Assembly: GCA_973895155.1 (NCBI GenBank)
Contig: OZ316892.1
Coordinates: forward strand, 25,854,001-25,918,000
Length of the DNA stretch: 64,000 nt
Source of the DNA: Marsupella aquatica
Lineage: Eukaryota; Marchantiophyta
Direction: 5' to 3'
Below are positions 22,388 through 34,544 of this stretch, piece by piece. The notes beneath the pieces were generated by a model. The model worked only from the letters and a program-made list of their open reading frames with translations. It was not told where the DNA came from and made no database searches. Within the stretch, counting starts at the first letter, position 1. Each line of letters opens with the position of its first letter. The translations under genes and the position numbers were made by a program.

Positions 22388-25300
22388 GATTGAAGAAGAC
22401 CGTGAGTTTGAAGACTGAGGAGGGGAAAGGTCAGCATCGAAACATCAACATCCAGGAAATCTGTGTGACAGTCGCAGTAACCAAATCGAGGTTGTACTGA
22501 GCGTTGAATAAATTTATTTACGTAATTGTCTCGGAGCCACTCCCAGTTTGACCAAATAAGTGTGAAGCAAATTGCATATACTAGCCTCTGATATATCCTC
22601 TTGAAAAATAGCCAATTTCTGCCATCATCTTAACAGCGTGGAATTCAGGGCATTGCTATCACTACTGATTCTTGCTATCAAAAGTGAATTTTCTTTGGTG
22701 TGTACTCCTTCTGGACTATCTCCCGTGAGATCGATTGTAGTTGTTGCAACTCACATTGGCATTACAGCATAGCAGATCTACACAGAACCACACTATCGCC
22801 GTACTTGATTTGTCAAGATTGGTTGTCTGAATGGCCATTATGAGCCTGACAACCATGGCTGTTTCTTGTAATTGCGCAATGTGTCTATCCTAATTCCATC
22901 CCAGGGGTGTTCTCTGCATTCTGACTACTTTATAAACAACTGCATACAAGCTATTGAATTTTGTCTTATGCTCATCACTAACTTACCAAATATCACCACG
23001 AATCGCTGGATACCAAAAATTGGCCTTCTAGCGTCGCTAGTTGCAGGTGACAGTCCAAGGTAATAGTATAACTTTTGCTGGCTATTGATTCATGGTTAAC
23101 TTTTATCACTCGCATTTGGTAGAACGTTCTTTCTGATCATTTTGCTCCGGAAAGTGAAGTCAGTTAGTTTCGGCCCTGCATCCTTAGACACGTAATCAAA
23201 ACCAATTTCCCACAGACTACCACTGCATCAGTCTCGTCGTGCATTTAAATGAGACACAGTAATCGAATGGACCAGCCCTAGCCTCACCTATTGAAGCCGG
23301 GAATGACCTGAAGCTTGATATGCGCATCGACAGACACATAAAAGACACCACCTCACAGTACTCACCAACTAGAAACGATCGCACAGGTACGTATCAGACC
23401 TTTCCAAGTGGTCCTATGATGATGAAAATCATTTCTGATAGATCCTACCTGGCACAGTACGAGGATGGTATTCTATCTAATAATTATTTAAGCTTCGTGG
23501 ATGTTTATCCTGGAGCTGAAAGTGTTAGCGACCTTGAAGACACCCCGGACGTCATTTAGTCATGCACTTACGCCAAGGGAAGCACTTGACCTCATATCTC
23601 CTCTCCTTCACGATGTGGTCGGATGCCTTCTCGTCTTGGAGGTATTTGACTCACCATTGTTTTTGTCATTCGATAAATCAGGTTCAAGACTGGACCTCTA
23701 GCTGTTTGATGCGCATCTTTCTCGTCTCGTAAGCGCTTCTTCTGCTGCCAATTGACTGTATGTGAACTCGGAATTGAATTTCATGTGGCAAATAATCGCA
23801 ATACTTCGGTTGCATCTTGGACGTAGCCGGGGACGTAGCACCTGAGGTTCCTACCATTTGAACCAATTTGTTCCTTTGTTCTTCTGTCAAATCGCCTTCG
23901 ACCCTCAAGATGAATTAAATGAACTCCGTCTATACTGGTCAGCTGTACTCAAAGGAGACCAGACAGACGCGTCGGGTCATGTCGGCCCTCATCCGCTTTC
24001 TCAGCCCTGTCAAGAGCAAGTCGCTATCCGAGGAGTGGACGTTCAATGTTCGGGAGGGAGGGGCGAGCAGCGGGTGACGCGAGGGCGGAAGGGCGCGGCC
24101 GCGCGGGCCTGCAGTCAGCCCAGTCCACGAAATTCCCCGATCAAATCGGAAGGCGAGACAGGGCAAGGGAAGGGTTCTTTCCTTTGCAATCTGCAATTGC
24201 AATCTTCTCCAATAGTGCAGACTACATTCGTGAATCGATTTTCATCGCCATATTTTTCTAAATAGAATTTATGATGATTATTTCTACAATTGCACGTACA
24301 GAGATTAGTTTTAGGCTTGTCGCTAACAAAGTTGTCCTGGTCACTCTCTCTGCAATAGTAAACTTGTGACTTTCTGTCTTGATGGCCTAACCTGCTGAAC
24401 GTGATCTTCCGACAGATAGAGTGTACAGTCTTCACTCGAAACGATCCACGGGCGACACATTCAATTCCGCAGGTAATCTTTTGTCTGCGCCTCGAATTTT
24501 AATCTACAGATGGTGTCACTGAAGTACAAATGAATGCTCCTCTCTCCCTAGATAAATGCAAATTGAAAACTCTCCCATATGTGTCGAGAGTTCACTAGAA
24601 TCCTTACAGATGGGAGATTAAAACGTCGCATTTTTCTCTTCCAGTTCTAGTGTAAAAGTTGAAGACGACACTCTGGACTTCGTGGTAAGATTTCGATCCA
24701 TGAGGCGCAATAGGTCTCGCTGTGAGTTCTAGGGCATGTCAATCGCAAATCCATAGGTTTACCCTTTGGAATCCTGACCGATCTTGAAGAATTCTGTCAG
24801 TACATATTCTCTATTAGAAGTTCGATTTCGATGAGGTCTCCGATCATATGCCAGCGAGCAATATTAGTTTACGTAGACTAAATCCGGCCCATCGGTCAAT
24901 GCAATGCGTTCTTTCCGTGTAACTATATCCAAGCTGTCCATGGCACCACTGTAATCGCACATAAAAGTACAACATTAATCACAGAATACATATCCGAAAT
25001 CGCACAATGGATGTAGAAACACAGAATTGATTTCTTCCGCCCCTCCTTCTACGTGCACTTACCGGAACTCAAGGCTTTTCCATGTTCTGATCAGTGGATT
25101 AGACTGTACTCTTAGAAAAGTCGTTTCATTAGGTAACAATCAAAGAGTCACATTCTTTCTGAGCAATTTTCGACACAAACTTCTACACCATCACACCTCA
25201 AAATTTATCGACACGGCAAGAGGATCCTGGTCAGTGAGAATGTCCTTTTGGTACAAGTGCCAACCACTTCATCCCTCGCTATCCTCGGTCAGATTGATGT

Positions 25301-26279
25301 GACGACCTATTATTTCTGTTCTTTCACTGATTTAATGTAATTATTTGGAGTGACTCGTCTTCTTAGTCAGATATTATTCCAATATCAGATTCGTGATGAG
25401 ACTCGCGCTTTCTGTCCGATAGATGTGTAGTAGAAAACTATAGCTGTTTTTCTTCTCATGCCGAGATTCCGCTTTGATTGGACACGTTTAACCTTAGCAG
25501 GGTTTATACATTGATCCGAAAGAGATCTTTCTATGGAGCGTATAAATTATAACCAATTATCCCTTCATTCCGCATCCTTGCAAGAAACTTTGTACACTTC
25601 TTACGAGACATTCTTAGTAACTGATCGTTGCGGCTGTTTGACGAAACATCTAACTGCAGGGTTACAATGTTATTAAAATCCAAACCATGGACTCTGGCGA
25701 GCACATTGTTCCTTTTCCTTTCCATCGACGGAGCCGAGTATTTCTGACGTGAACAAAATATTTTTTCATAATTTCTTATGGACATATTTCAATCCTATCT
25801 TAACCTAGGCGTAAGCTATTTGCACGCCAGGATTAGTCGGATTTTAATGGCAACTGCAATCTTCTTTCAACTTCTCTCGAATCTTATAGCCATATTCTCT
25901 TGCATGGCCACCAAACTATATGAGTGAATGGACTGAATAACATACAGTGGACTTCGACTGACGGTACTACCATGCTTTGGACATTAAGATTTTCAAATTC
26001 TGCTACCAGACCTTTTCTGAACATTCCGTTCTGTTGATTTAGGTGTGCGAAGGGGCAGATTGACTCTCCAGGTGCACCGCTGTGCAAAAGGAGTAATTAT
26101 GCAGACACTACGTTTATTAGGTGCATTGTCAAGGTGCGAGTCGGGACGGTCTTCAGACGCGTAGGAGGCTGGCATGTACCTCCCAACATCTTCCAACTTA
26201 CGAACGTAGTCTGAAATCAAATCCCGACATCAAGTAACGTACTGTGTCGGGTGAAAATGATCACAAAGGTTGTACGCTG
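22388..26279. other. Long intergenic stretch without a recognised gene
   Basis: Open frames are short and unrelated to any family that I recognise. One notable block is a strongly G+C-rich patch at about 24046-24170 inside otherwise AT-rich DNA. A plus-strand frame 23911-24077 and a minus-strand frame 23684-23908 face away from each other at 23910, but neither is convincing. Confidence 0.35.
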
Positions 26280-26414
26280 AAGCCGATTTCCTCATCCTTC
26301 AACGTAATTGGACAATTCAGGAAGATAACAAGATTCCGCTATGCAGACGTGTGCTCTCAAGCCGATTTCCTCATCCTGTAACGTAATTGGACAACTCAGG
26401 AAGATAACAAGATT
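26280..26414. repeat. Direct duplication of 56 bp, period 79 bp
   Basis: Copies 26280-26335 and 26359-26414 share 'aagccgatttcctcatcct' and 'aggaagataacaagatt' with a few mismatches. A 23-bp spacer separates them. Confidence 0.9.
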
Positions 26415-26549
26415 ACTCCATGAAGAGAAGGCGTTTCACGGTAGGTTAGTTGATATCGAGATTTGGGGTTCAAACAGATTCTTGGGACAACTTAATTTGC
26501 TTGTCTGCTGTCCAACGCTGAAGGTCGCGGTGATAACACATGTGCAGAG

Positions 26550-26876
26550 TTGAAGGTGCCTGGAGCATTGTTACCAGTCGATGGTACTAGTTCTGTGGCA
26601 GCTAGGAAATGCAATCATCCAGGATGTGTTTCAGATAGCTGGCGCCATCTTCCGAGCTCTGTATTTGCTAATCGGTATAACTTTAGGATTTTGTACTGTT
26701 TAGGTTGTTCAGTGATTCTTCTTGTCTTTTGGTTAGCGGGTGCCATCATCCGGGCTCTGTGGTGCATAGCAGTTGCAACCTTTAGAACATTATTGTGGCT
26801 AGGTTTTGCCTTCATTCGGACAGTATTTGGGCTAGTTTCTGTTATAATTCGCGCACTTGCATCGACTAACAGATAG
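26550..26876 (+). CDS. Small ORF with six hydrophobic 11-residue repeats
   Basis: The 108-codon frame ends in consecutive 11-residue units encoded by 26667-26864: 'ANRYNFRILYC', 'LGCSVILLVFW', 'LAGAIIRALWC', 'IAVATFRTLLW', 'LGFAFIRTVFG' and 'LVSVIIRALAS', followed by 'TNR' and TAG. Four or five units carry Arg at position 7 and most have Leu or Ile at position 1. An overlapping frame at about 26632-26700 also reads a unit of the same type ('IAGAIFRALYL'), preceded by an acceptor-like 'gtgtttcag', so the true exon may start at 26635 in that frame with a frameshift between. I recognise no family. The units suggest tandem 33-bp duplication of a membrane-seeking or amphipathic helix. Whether it is expressed is unknown. 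Confidence 0.35.
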   Translation: MKVPGALLPVDGTSSVAARKCNHPGCVSDSWRHLPSSVFANRYNFRILYCLGCSVILLVFWLAGAIIRALWCIAVATFRTLLWLGFAFIRTVFGLVSVIIRALASTNR

Positions 26877-27252
26877 GGTTTTAACGTCCAGCCACTCGGA
26901 GCCCACTCCGTTCGTCAATCACCTTCACGATAAGATAACCTGAAGTATCCATCAACAAGACTTCGCCTTCACTTGCTTGAGGAGAACCAACTTGGGCTAT
27001 GCAGTTTAGATTCGGGCCGCCGCCAAACAATAGCCGGAGCTTGAAGGCCCAGGATCAAGAGCAAGCAGGGATTTTAGCGAATGAAAGAGAACAGGCATCG
27101 CTAACCTTCAGGTGCAGATATAAGTTCTTGATGATGGACGTGATTGAAGCACATTCTGAAGCTTCCTAAGGGCTAAATGCCGGTCTGGCGTCCAGGGCCG
27201 CATTGCCTTGAGTTTGCTCGTTGAACTCACGTCAAAGCTCACCAGGTACTAC
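26877..27252. other. Spacer before the F-box gene
   Basis: No gene is recognised. The frame of the F-box ORF stays open back to 27208 without an ATG, so translation most likely begins at 27253 or later. Confidence 0.35.
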
Positions 27253-27786
27253 ATGGAAGCTATCACGAAAGCTGGTTCTATGGTACACGGAAGGAGAAAC
27301 AAGAGGAAGATGCAAAAGATGGACGAGAGCGTGTGGAGTGGGCTCCCAGAGCAGCTGTTCATACCTATCCTGGCACAGCTACCGCTCAGCAGTCTCTTCG
27401 AACTCCGATCCGTCTGTAAGCGCTGGAACGCCATTTTATCCGATCCGCGTTTCCTGCAGACATGTGTCCGCGCGGCAGCGGAACAATCTGCGTCCAAATC
27501 GAGAGCCACGGCGGCGGCGGCCACCATCCACTCCGGTTCCACCTCCTCGTCCGGATCGTTGTCCTCGGTGTCGTCTCCAGGAGAGAACGTGCTCATGGAC
27601 ATCTCTTCGCTAGACCGAGCCCATCGCGAGGCGCGCCGACGCCAGCATTACTATTGCATGAAGTTCGCGCAGACTTCTACTGCGGCTTCTTCCTACCGCC
27701 TGTACATGTCGCTCGCGAAGGAGTACTACCGGCGCTGCTTGAGAGACTGGACCGCCAGGCTCAAGCTCATGCTTTCCCAACATTAA
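27253..27786 (+). CDS. F-box protein, single exon
   Basis: The ORF encodes 177 residues from ATG 27253, or fewer if a later ATG (27280 or 27322) is used. An F-box lies at about residues 27-60: 'WSGLPEQLFIPILAQLPL', then 'LFELRSVCKRWNAILSDPRF'. The Pro, the 'LSSLFELRSVCKRW' helix and the 'P.F' end are typical. A Ser/Ala-rich linker and a basic, Tyr-rich C-terminal region ('EARRRQHYYCMKF', 'RLYMSLAKEYYRR') follow. No kelch or leucine-rich repeats are present. Family role: it binds SKP1 in an SCF ubiquitin ligase and recruits a substrate, unknown here. It is short for the family; it may be a stand-alone small F-box protein or lack a 3' exon. Confidence 0.82.
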   Translation: MEAITKAGSMVHGRRNKRKMQKMDESVWSGLPEQLFIPILAQLPLSSLFELRSVCKRWNAILSDPRFLQTCVRAAAEQSASKSRATAAAATIHSGSTSSSGSLSSVSSPGENVLMDISSLDRAHREARRRQHYYCMKFAQTSTAASSYRLYMSLAKEYYRRCLRDWTARLKLMLSQH

Positions 27787-30520
27787 TCATATGCTGATTA
27801 ATAACAGCATATCAGGAACGAATCCAGCACCCAGCTTTGGGGTTGCTTCTCCTCACCTTACTGGTGAGATGCTTGCTAGCCACGCTTATGCGTTGAAAAC
27901 CGGTCTTTCACATTGCGGTCGACTTCAAGAACGGAGAATTCGCTTGCACAGCAATCATAAGGCAACGCCGCAAACTCATATTCAATGGCGACCATTGCTT
28001 GTTCGACACCACTGAACTGGTATCCCATTGTTGCCGATGAAAAAGCCGGAGACTACTACTAACGCGAAGGCAGAGAATAAAATCAACAGACCTGACGCAA
28101 CAGGCAGGTATAATCAAGCCAGCTAAGAGGTTGCTTGTGATTGCCCGCAATTTATTTTAATTCAAGAAGTCAGTGTGATGCCCCTGTGTCACACTGCTCA
28201 GACACCGTTTCATACGACCGCTTGTCCGTATTGGGCTTCCAGTTGAACGCTACCACAATCATGCAAAACTTTCACCCTCCAGCCGATTAGAGTTCGCCTC
28301 CTCTAATTCCTCAGTGTGACAAAGCAGTCAGAAAAACTCAGACTGCGCATCGAGACGTGTTACACTTTTCACAGCCACGATCCACACGGAAGGCATTCAA
28401 CGAGCGGCAACTGTCTGTTCTCTTCTAGCTTGAACAAGAGAAAGAGGATGAGGGTAATTGAATCTCTTTCATGGAATTCTACATACAGAAGCAGAGCAAG
28501 CCGTTTCCCGTGTTCGACACACTGAGCTTGCACTGGAAGCGGGTGCTAGTAAGCGGATTTCTAAGAGGATGAATGACCTTGAAACAAGATCTCGAGAGAG
28601 CGAAGCTTTGACTCTGCAGCGGTGCCCAACACATCGGACTTCAAACTTCTCGCTCGGTGTGAACAGGGTAACTATTGATGAGCCTGCCCTTGGATTGACG
28701 TCTATTCCCATGTATATGTCTTTGCAGCGTTGTGGATGGTGCTCAGCTTTTACAGACCAGAGGCTTAACTGATCGCCATGCTACGCTGGTAATACTAAGC
28801 TCACGGCTCATTGCGAAGCTCATCCTTTGACAAAGCTCCTCGTATATTTGATAGTCTTCAACAAGTTGTAACTCGTGATTTCATCATCGGAGAATTTCAT
28901 CCAAAAGTTCTTTTCATCCGTATGACAGGATGCGAGTGTCGAAAGCCTTCGGAACGTTTACGACTGACTTTTCATTCATGTCCTGTATAACAGTCGTACC
29001 TGCTAGAAGTGAACAATACTCATGACCTACTATGATATCCAAGTACTTGCAAACACAATATGCAGTATCGAAGAGTCAATTGGACTCTATTCTTCATGTT
29101 TGAGTGCAAATTCGCAATGTCAGGGATTGACAATCTGCAGTATCAATGAATCAGGTGGACTCAATTCTTCATGTTTACGAGTAAATTCGCAATGTCAGCG
29201 AGTCAATCGAATCCCAATTCTTCATGATAGTAAACGACTCAATTCGACTTTATGCTCTATGAATAGTTGCATCAGTCCTGGAAGTGCGTTGTCACTCGTC
29301 CCTGAGCACTCTCTGCACAAAAGATATGTCCCTCCTTTGAGGTGTTTGCATTTCCAGCTATTTCTCCTTCACTACTGTAGGCATTTGACTGCACAGGCCC
29401 AAATTTTCAAATATATGGTATAGTCTTATCTATGTAAGACATGTACATCATGTGTTGAGATATTTCATGCAGGAACCGTGGATGATCCCTGTTCGTCACC
29501 ACAATGTTCTCACATCTCTCTCTTGTTTCTTTTAACGTCCATGGGGATTTAAAAGTGATTGCGATATCCTATGGTCGTTTCATTACAAGATTTTGCTGCA
29601 CAGGAAAAAGAGCAACTCAAATCTGTCATCATAGGGTCGTTTTATTAAAAAGTCAAATACCTACTTCCCTGAGAACAGATCACAACCTCGGGAATTGTCC
29701 AAGCACGCTCGTTGGTTCGCAACCCGGCGACAGTGGCATAGTTTTCTCATTTCCGATCAGTTGAAATTTGTGTTGTAAGCAGAGCCTCAACTGTAAGCAG
29801 AGCCTCAACGCATCTCCCGTGGAAAATCTGTCGAGCAATTCATGAAATGTCATCAGCAGATTGACTCCAGTAATTTCTGTTCTTGCTGATGGTACAATGG
29901 GATAGTTTGAGTGGGTATACAAAAGTCGAGTTTAATGCATGTCAGTCAACATAGACAGTAAAGCCAATGAAACACCCAGACATATGATTATAGACGTACT
30001 TCGTCAATATCTGCTCATTTTCGCTAAAGAGCCTAGACAAGATCAGAACGTCTGGTAGAAGATGATTTCGTTTACTTACCGCAAGGATCTCATTACCAAG
30101 CATTTCGCCAGTTGGCACTGAATGAGTCCTTCTCAGTTCTATGATAAAAAAAGGCGAAAGGCACCCAGCCAAGAAGGTATGACTGTAATCAACAGATCGA
30201 CACTTCACATTGGGATGAGATGTCGAGCTGGCTGAGTACGGGATACCTCATACCACCATATGATTCTTCTTTCCATCGATGTGAGAGAACAATTCCTACA
30301 AGCCTCATCCTGCCATCAAATTACCAGTACTGTTTAGCTTCCTGTCGACTGATATAGGTCCTCAAACGTGAAGCACATCAACGGAACTGAAAGCGAAAAC
30401 CATTCAATCCCAAGAAATCTCTACCATGAAACAAACGACCATAGAATAGGGGGAAAAATCAATCAAATCAAACAGCTGTCCATCAAAATCTGGCATTTGA
30501 CTGTCCTTCAGGCACTAAAC
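27787..30520. other. Intergenic, with two small tandem duplications
   Basis: No gene is recognised. A 75-bp tandem duplication lies at 29061-29210 and a 17-bp one ('gtaagcagagcctcaac') at about 29777-29811. The region ends near the 3' side of the CCCH gene and probably includes its 3' UTR. Confidence 0.4.
29061..29210. repeat. 75-bp tandem duplication
   Basis: Units 29061-29135 and 29136-29210 start 'tgcagtatc' and share 'ttcttcatgttt' and 'aaattcgcaatgtcag'. The period is a multiple of three, so an ORF through it (29022-29423) reads two copies of a 25-residue unit. I do not think that the ORF is a proven gene. Confidence 0.88.
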
Positions 30521-32402
30521 TCAACAAAAACCGATCCTTTCAATACCTTGACAAGAAATTCGGGTACTTCCATTACCGGGCTTCAAAAAGGGCGACGAAT
30601 TTTGTTGATCCTTTTCCTTTCTCGTATTGGGCTCGCTGGGAAAATCGGCCCCCTTCTGACCAACCAACATTGTCGGCTGCCCATACTTCTCTTGAATAAC
30701 TGGCGTCCAATCATTCTCCTCCAGCCAGTCCCCATAGATCGTAGATATTCCAATCGTTGGTCCCTTCCAAACTGCTGAAGACTTTGAGCCCATCCCAGAG
30801 TTGGGCCTGGGCGTTTGCTGCAGAAGATGACCACTAGTCTGCCGCATCGTTCCAGCTTGAGGATAAGTGTCAGGATAGGATGGTATACCCTCGTCTCCAT
30901 CACCAAAGTTGTTCCCAGATGAGTTTACTCCAAATCTTGAGTCCATTTGTGATGGAGCACCACCTTCCAAACTGGAAGGATCAATTGGACCACCTCCATA
31001 CCTTTGCAACTCTGCACGAACGAAAACAAAGACAAAAACGATTCAAATCTAAAGGAAAAAACATATTTGGACATCAATGTGTAATTGACCCACATCAGAA
31101 AAAAAATTGGATAATCTCGTGAACAAGACACAGAAAGGTATGAACTTCACCTGCAGTGCCATGGGCAAAATGACATTTTTCTCCAAATGGACAATTCCCG
31201 GTAGTCTCCCACTTGTTGCATAATCGGGTCTTCCAATTAGGTGGTCGTTGGTTCAGTGTACCTCCTGCCCCTGCTACACCTCCTACTGATGGTGCAGGAG
31301 CAGGCCCACTTCCTGAGCCGCCGACGTTGGCAACGACGGTAACAACGACGCTTTCTCGACCAGACTTGGATGCCACCTGTGGATTCGGCTCGTCATGGAG
31401 GAAATTGCACCGATCTCCATATGGGCAACCCATCTCGCTAAAGTATTTCTTGCACGGGCGGGTCTTGTGAAATCTTTGTAAATCGAGGAGAGCTTGACTG
31501 GTGCCCTGACTGGGACCTTGATTAGGACCTTGACTGGGACCTTGATTGGAACCTTGACTGGGACCTTGACTGGGACCTTGATTGGGGCCTTGAGTAGGAC
31601 CGGGTGTGTTACTCTGAGCCACACTAGCGTTAGGACCTCCAGGTGATACTCCGTTCCCTCCTCGATTTCCTACACTGGCACTTCCACCACCATTTCCTCC
31701 CCCTGCACCTCCTCCCCCAACACCAACACCAACACCAACACCGCCCTCTACAGCACCTGCAGCATCCTCCCATCCTGGGGGGGGTCTACGAAGCTCTTCC
31801 ATGCCGTGGGCGAAATTGCAATTCGTGTTATATGGACAATTCCCGCTACGGAATCTGCTGCACAGCTTGGTTTTGTAGAAGATACTCCCCATTCCTCTTC
31901 CTCTCGGTATTCCTTGTCCCTGTGAAGACTGGTCTCCAGTTGGTGTTCCTGGAGGAAGAGGGGGAGGAGGAGGGCCTGGTGGAAACCCCGAATTTGGGCC
32001 CCCGGGTGGAAATTTGTTCTTCACATTAGAGCTTCCTCCCTGACCACCAGCAGGGCCAAATCCACTCCTGGGCTCAGAAGCACCTGGAGTGAACCCTCCC
32101 ATTGCTGATTCGCTGTTGAAATTGCCGGAACCGGAGCCATATCCATCTCCGCTGCCTCCTCCTCCTCCTCCTCCTCCTCCATTTATGTTTCGCATCCGTT
32201 TAGGAGGAGGTTCTACATTTGAAGCAGCGGAACCGGAAGCCCGGTTTTGACCTCCTCCTCCTCCCCCCCATCCCTGCTGTTGCTGCTGCTGCTGCTGTTT
32301 CTCTGCTGACCATTCTTCTGCCTCCCCTGCACCCCCGCCTGAATCCCATAACCCCGCTCCATCAACCGCTCCTCCCAACTCCGCTGCTGCGGTTGTGTCC
32401 AT
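30521..32402 (-). CDS. Triple CCCH zinc-finger protein
   Basis: Two exons: 32402-31151 and 31011-30521, with a 139-bp GT-AG intron, give about 580 residues. Three CCCH fingers occur: '[20 protein letters not shown]' with 'FAHG', '[20 protein letters not shown]' with 'NFLHD', and '[20 protein letters not shown]' with 'CHFAHG'. The exon junction falls right after the third finger and continues '[12 protein letters not shown]', as in Arabidopsis AtC3H39-type proteins; the end keeps '[14 protein letters not shown]'. Low-complexity parts include a Gln run and Gly runs near the start, and a tandem 'QGP(S/N)' stretch between fingers 1 and 2. Such proteins bind RNA, often in nucleus or cytoplasmic granules. 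The target is not evident. Confidence 0.93.
31486..31620 (-). repeat. Coding minisatellite (QGPS/QGPN units) in the CCCH gene
   Basis: Repeats of 'gggaccttgactgggacc' and 'ttgattggg' type encode a chain of about eight 'QGPS', 'QGPN', 'QGSN' or 'QGTS' units. The unit length is a multiple of three, so copy changes would keep the frame. Confidence 0.88.
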
Positions 32403-33404
32403 CTCTCACTCCTTCTTTGACGACCGTCTTCCGTTGCTTCCCTCTGAGAATGTGCTCCTCCCCAAGTGCTTTCTCTTTCTGAAGGACTCCACCAATCGAC
32501 CTTGCACTACTACGTCCACGCACTCTTGAAACTTTTCATCAAGATTAGGTCTTATAAAATGCAGTCAATCCATATTTCAGTCACTCTTCAACCTCTCAGG
32601 GTTTTCTATCATCTAGTAACATCACGAGAGACACCACACAGCGAACATTCCTTAGCCTGGTCAGTTCTGTCACCGGCAGTGCCCTCTCATCAAGACCATC
32701 AGCTCCGCATTCGCACATACCAACGAACACAACAGGACAGAAACAGCAGAATTCTCCCCTCCACCTCTGTGCACCAGGAACGGCATGAACTCTATGAGTC
32801 TTTCATCCTCGAATTCGTCACTTCATCTATTCATCGGGTGCAAGGATTCATCGTCTAGCCCATTGATAGCAATCCTCCCACCATGCGTGATATAAACTCG
32901 ACGTAATCATTCCTCCCGACTCCAGAGGTGTCGAGCGTTATCGAGATGTCGTCGAGGAGAGTTTTGTTGTCATCCCTTGCAATGTTTGACTGCTGTAGTT
33001 GCTTTCGTCGACATTTTCTCCACTTCCGTTCCATAATAACTAAGGAACCACAATGATGAGATTAGGGGTCTCAAATGTCAAAATCTTGATGTACCTTGGT
33101 GATATATTAGGGCTCGAACTTTAAAATTTGATGTACCTTAACTCCCTAGTTATGGACATAAAAAGTCACGGATTACAATAGTCATGGTCCAAAATTATTG
33201 TCATGGACCTTAACTTCCTAGTTATGGACATAAAAAGTCACTTACTACAATATTCATGGTCATAAGGATTGGTTTTAAGCCATTACCATTAGTCATTGTA
33301 GAGGCTGGTGAAAGAAAAAAAATGAAAAAAACTTGTACATAATCTTGTGAACAAAGTTATAATCATTTCTTTAGGACCAAATGCAACAAATTAGTTTGTG
33401 TACC
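32403..33404. other. CCCH gene 5' flank and AT-rich spacer
   Basis: The first part is presumed promoter and 5' UTR of the minus-strand CCCH gene. At about 33140-33250 a phrase containing 'tagttatggacataaaaagt' occurs twice, about 75 bp apart. No gene is recognised. Confidence 0.4.
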
Positions 33405-34544
33405 CCTTTTATGCCAACACTCAAATATGCAAATTTAGAGAAAACAACCCACATACCGTGCCATCAACAAGATCAGTGCCCGAGATAAACAGCCTCCCTC
33501 TATTTACCCCTTCAATCTGTGATCACCAAAGTGATGCATCAACTCAACATAAGACAAGAATAAGTCCAGGGTAACTTCACAACCGACCACATCAGATTAA
33601 AGGCCGCAAGAATAGATTTAATCTAAACCTGAGGTGTGCCACGAGATGACCATCTCCTCCCAGTCCTTCGGTACATGACGACTAATATCCCAAAAACAAC
33701 CACAAATATTTCTATATAGGCAGTTCTAAAAGAACAACTGACAACCCTTTGCAACAGTGAGTCCAATTGGCAGTGGACGATGGGGTGTACGAGTGGCCAG
33801 CACCCCCACTTTCTTGCTGTCTAGCCTTAGTACGTGTACCTAAAGGCCATTCTAACCCAAAATTAGTGTAAAGCTCCTACCAATCTGGAAGAAAAATAAT
33901 AATAATATTAATACAAAGAAATCTCTTACGTTAACAATTAAAAACCTTCTTAGCGTTATCATACCGTCACACGTCACTCATAAGTCGGAGCTCATCTACA
34001 TCAGGAACAACATCAATCAAGCTCGAAAAAGGTCGTTATACAGTTGAATTTTACTATCTACTTTGATGATTGAGAATTACACACCTTTGCTTTGAAATCA
34101 CTGTGAGCAAGATTTTTCCACAACCTTGGCAAGTCGGTGTTGGCGTTATACACATAGAGCAGCCAGCAGTGAGAGTACTCCATTAAGCCCTCAAAAGCTT
34201 CTGCAGGCACTCCTCCTGGAGTCAGCTCTAAGCATGCCCTAGCCTGGGTCACAAGCAAAAGGCTGTCTTGGAGTTCCATTTCTGAAGGGTGTCCAAGATT
34301 TCACAGGAGAAAGTACCCAGATTAGATGCATGACAGTTTCGTGTGAACGAGAGATTGACGTTCTAAATTATTGTCAATTATTTCGATAGAGTGCAGCAAT
34401 GCTAGATAATATATCTTACCTTGTAGAAAAACATGAGCGAACCGTGCCGATTGGGGTCACGGGATATGCTGTCACACTTGCATTCTCACAGTTGTCGCCC
34501 ACCAGTGCATCCCTCAACTCCTGCATTCAGCATCACCCACTGTC
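33405..34544 (-). pseudogene. Truncated copy of TrmO exons 2-5
   Basis: This matches 42372-43515, inside the intact TrmO gene, at about 97% by eye with introns included, in the same orientation. It holds exon equivalents at about 34520-34420, 34280-34086, 33838-33746 and 33515-33456, but lacks exon 1 and exons 6-8. A one-base insertion in an A run near 34256-34260 breaks the frame of exon 3, and substitutions appear in exon 4 ('VHVLRLDSKKVG' against 'VHVPRLDGKKVG'). Retained introns show a DNA-level duplication, not a retrocopy. Confidence 0.93.

Noticed and set aside
27208-27252. F-box protein starting at 27208
   Set aside because: There is no ATG at that position; the first in-frame ATG is 27253.
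31643-32482. Plus-strand ORFs of 85-128 codons
   Set aside because: These are antisense shadows of the Gly-, Pro- and Gln-rich CCCH coding sequence.
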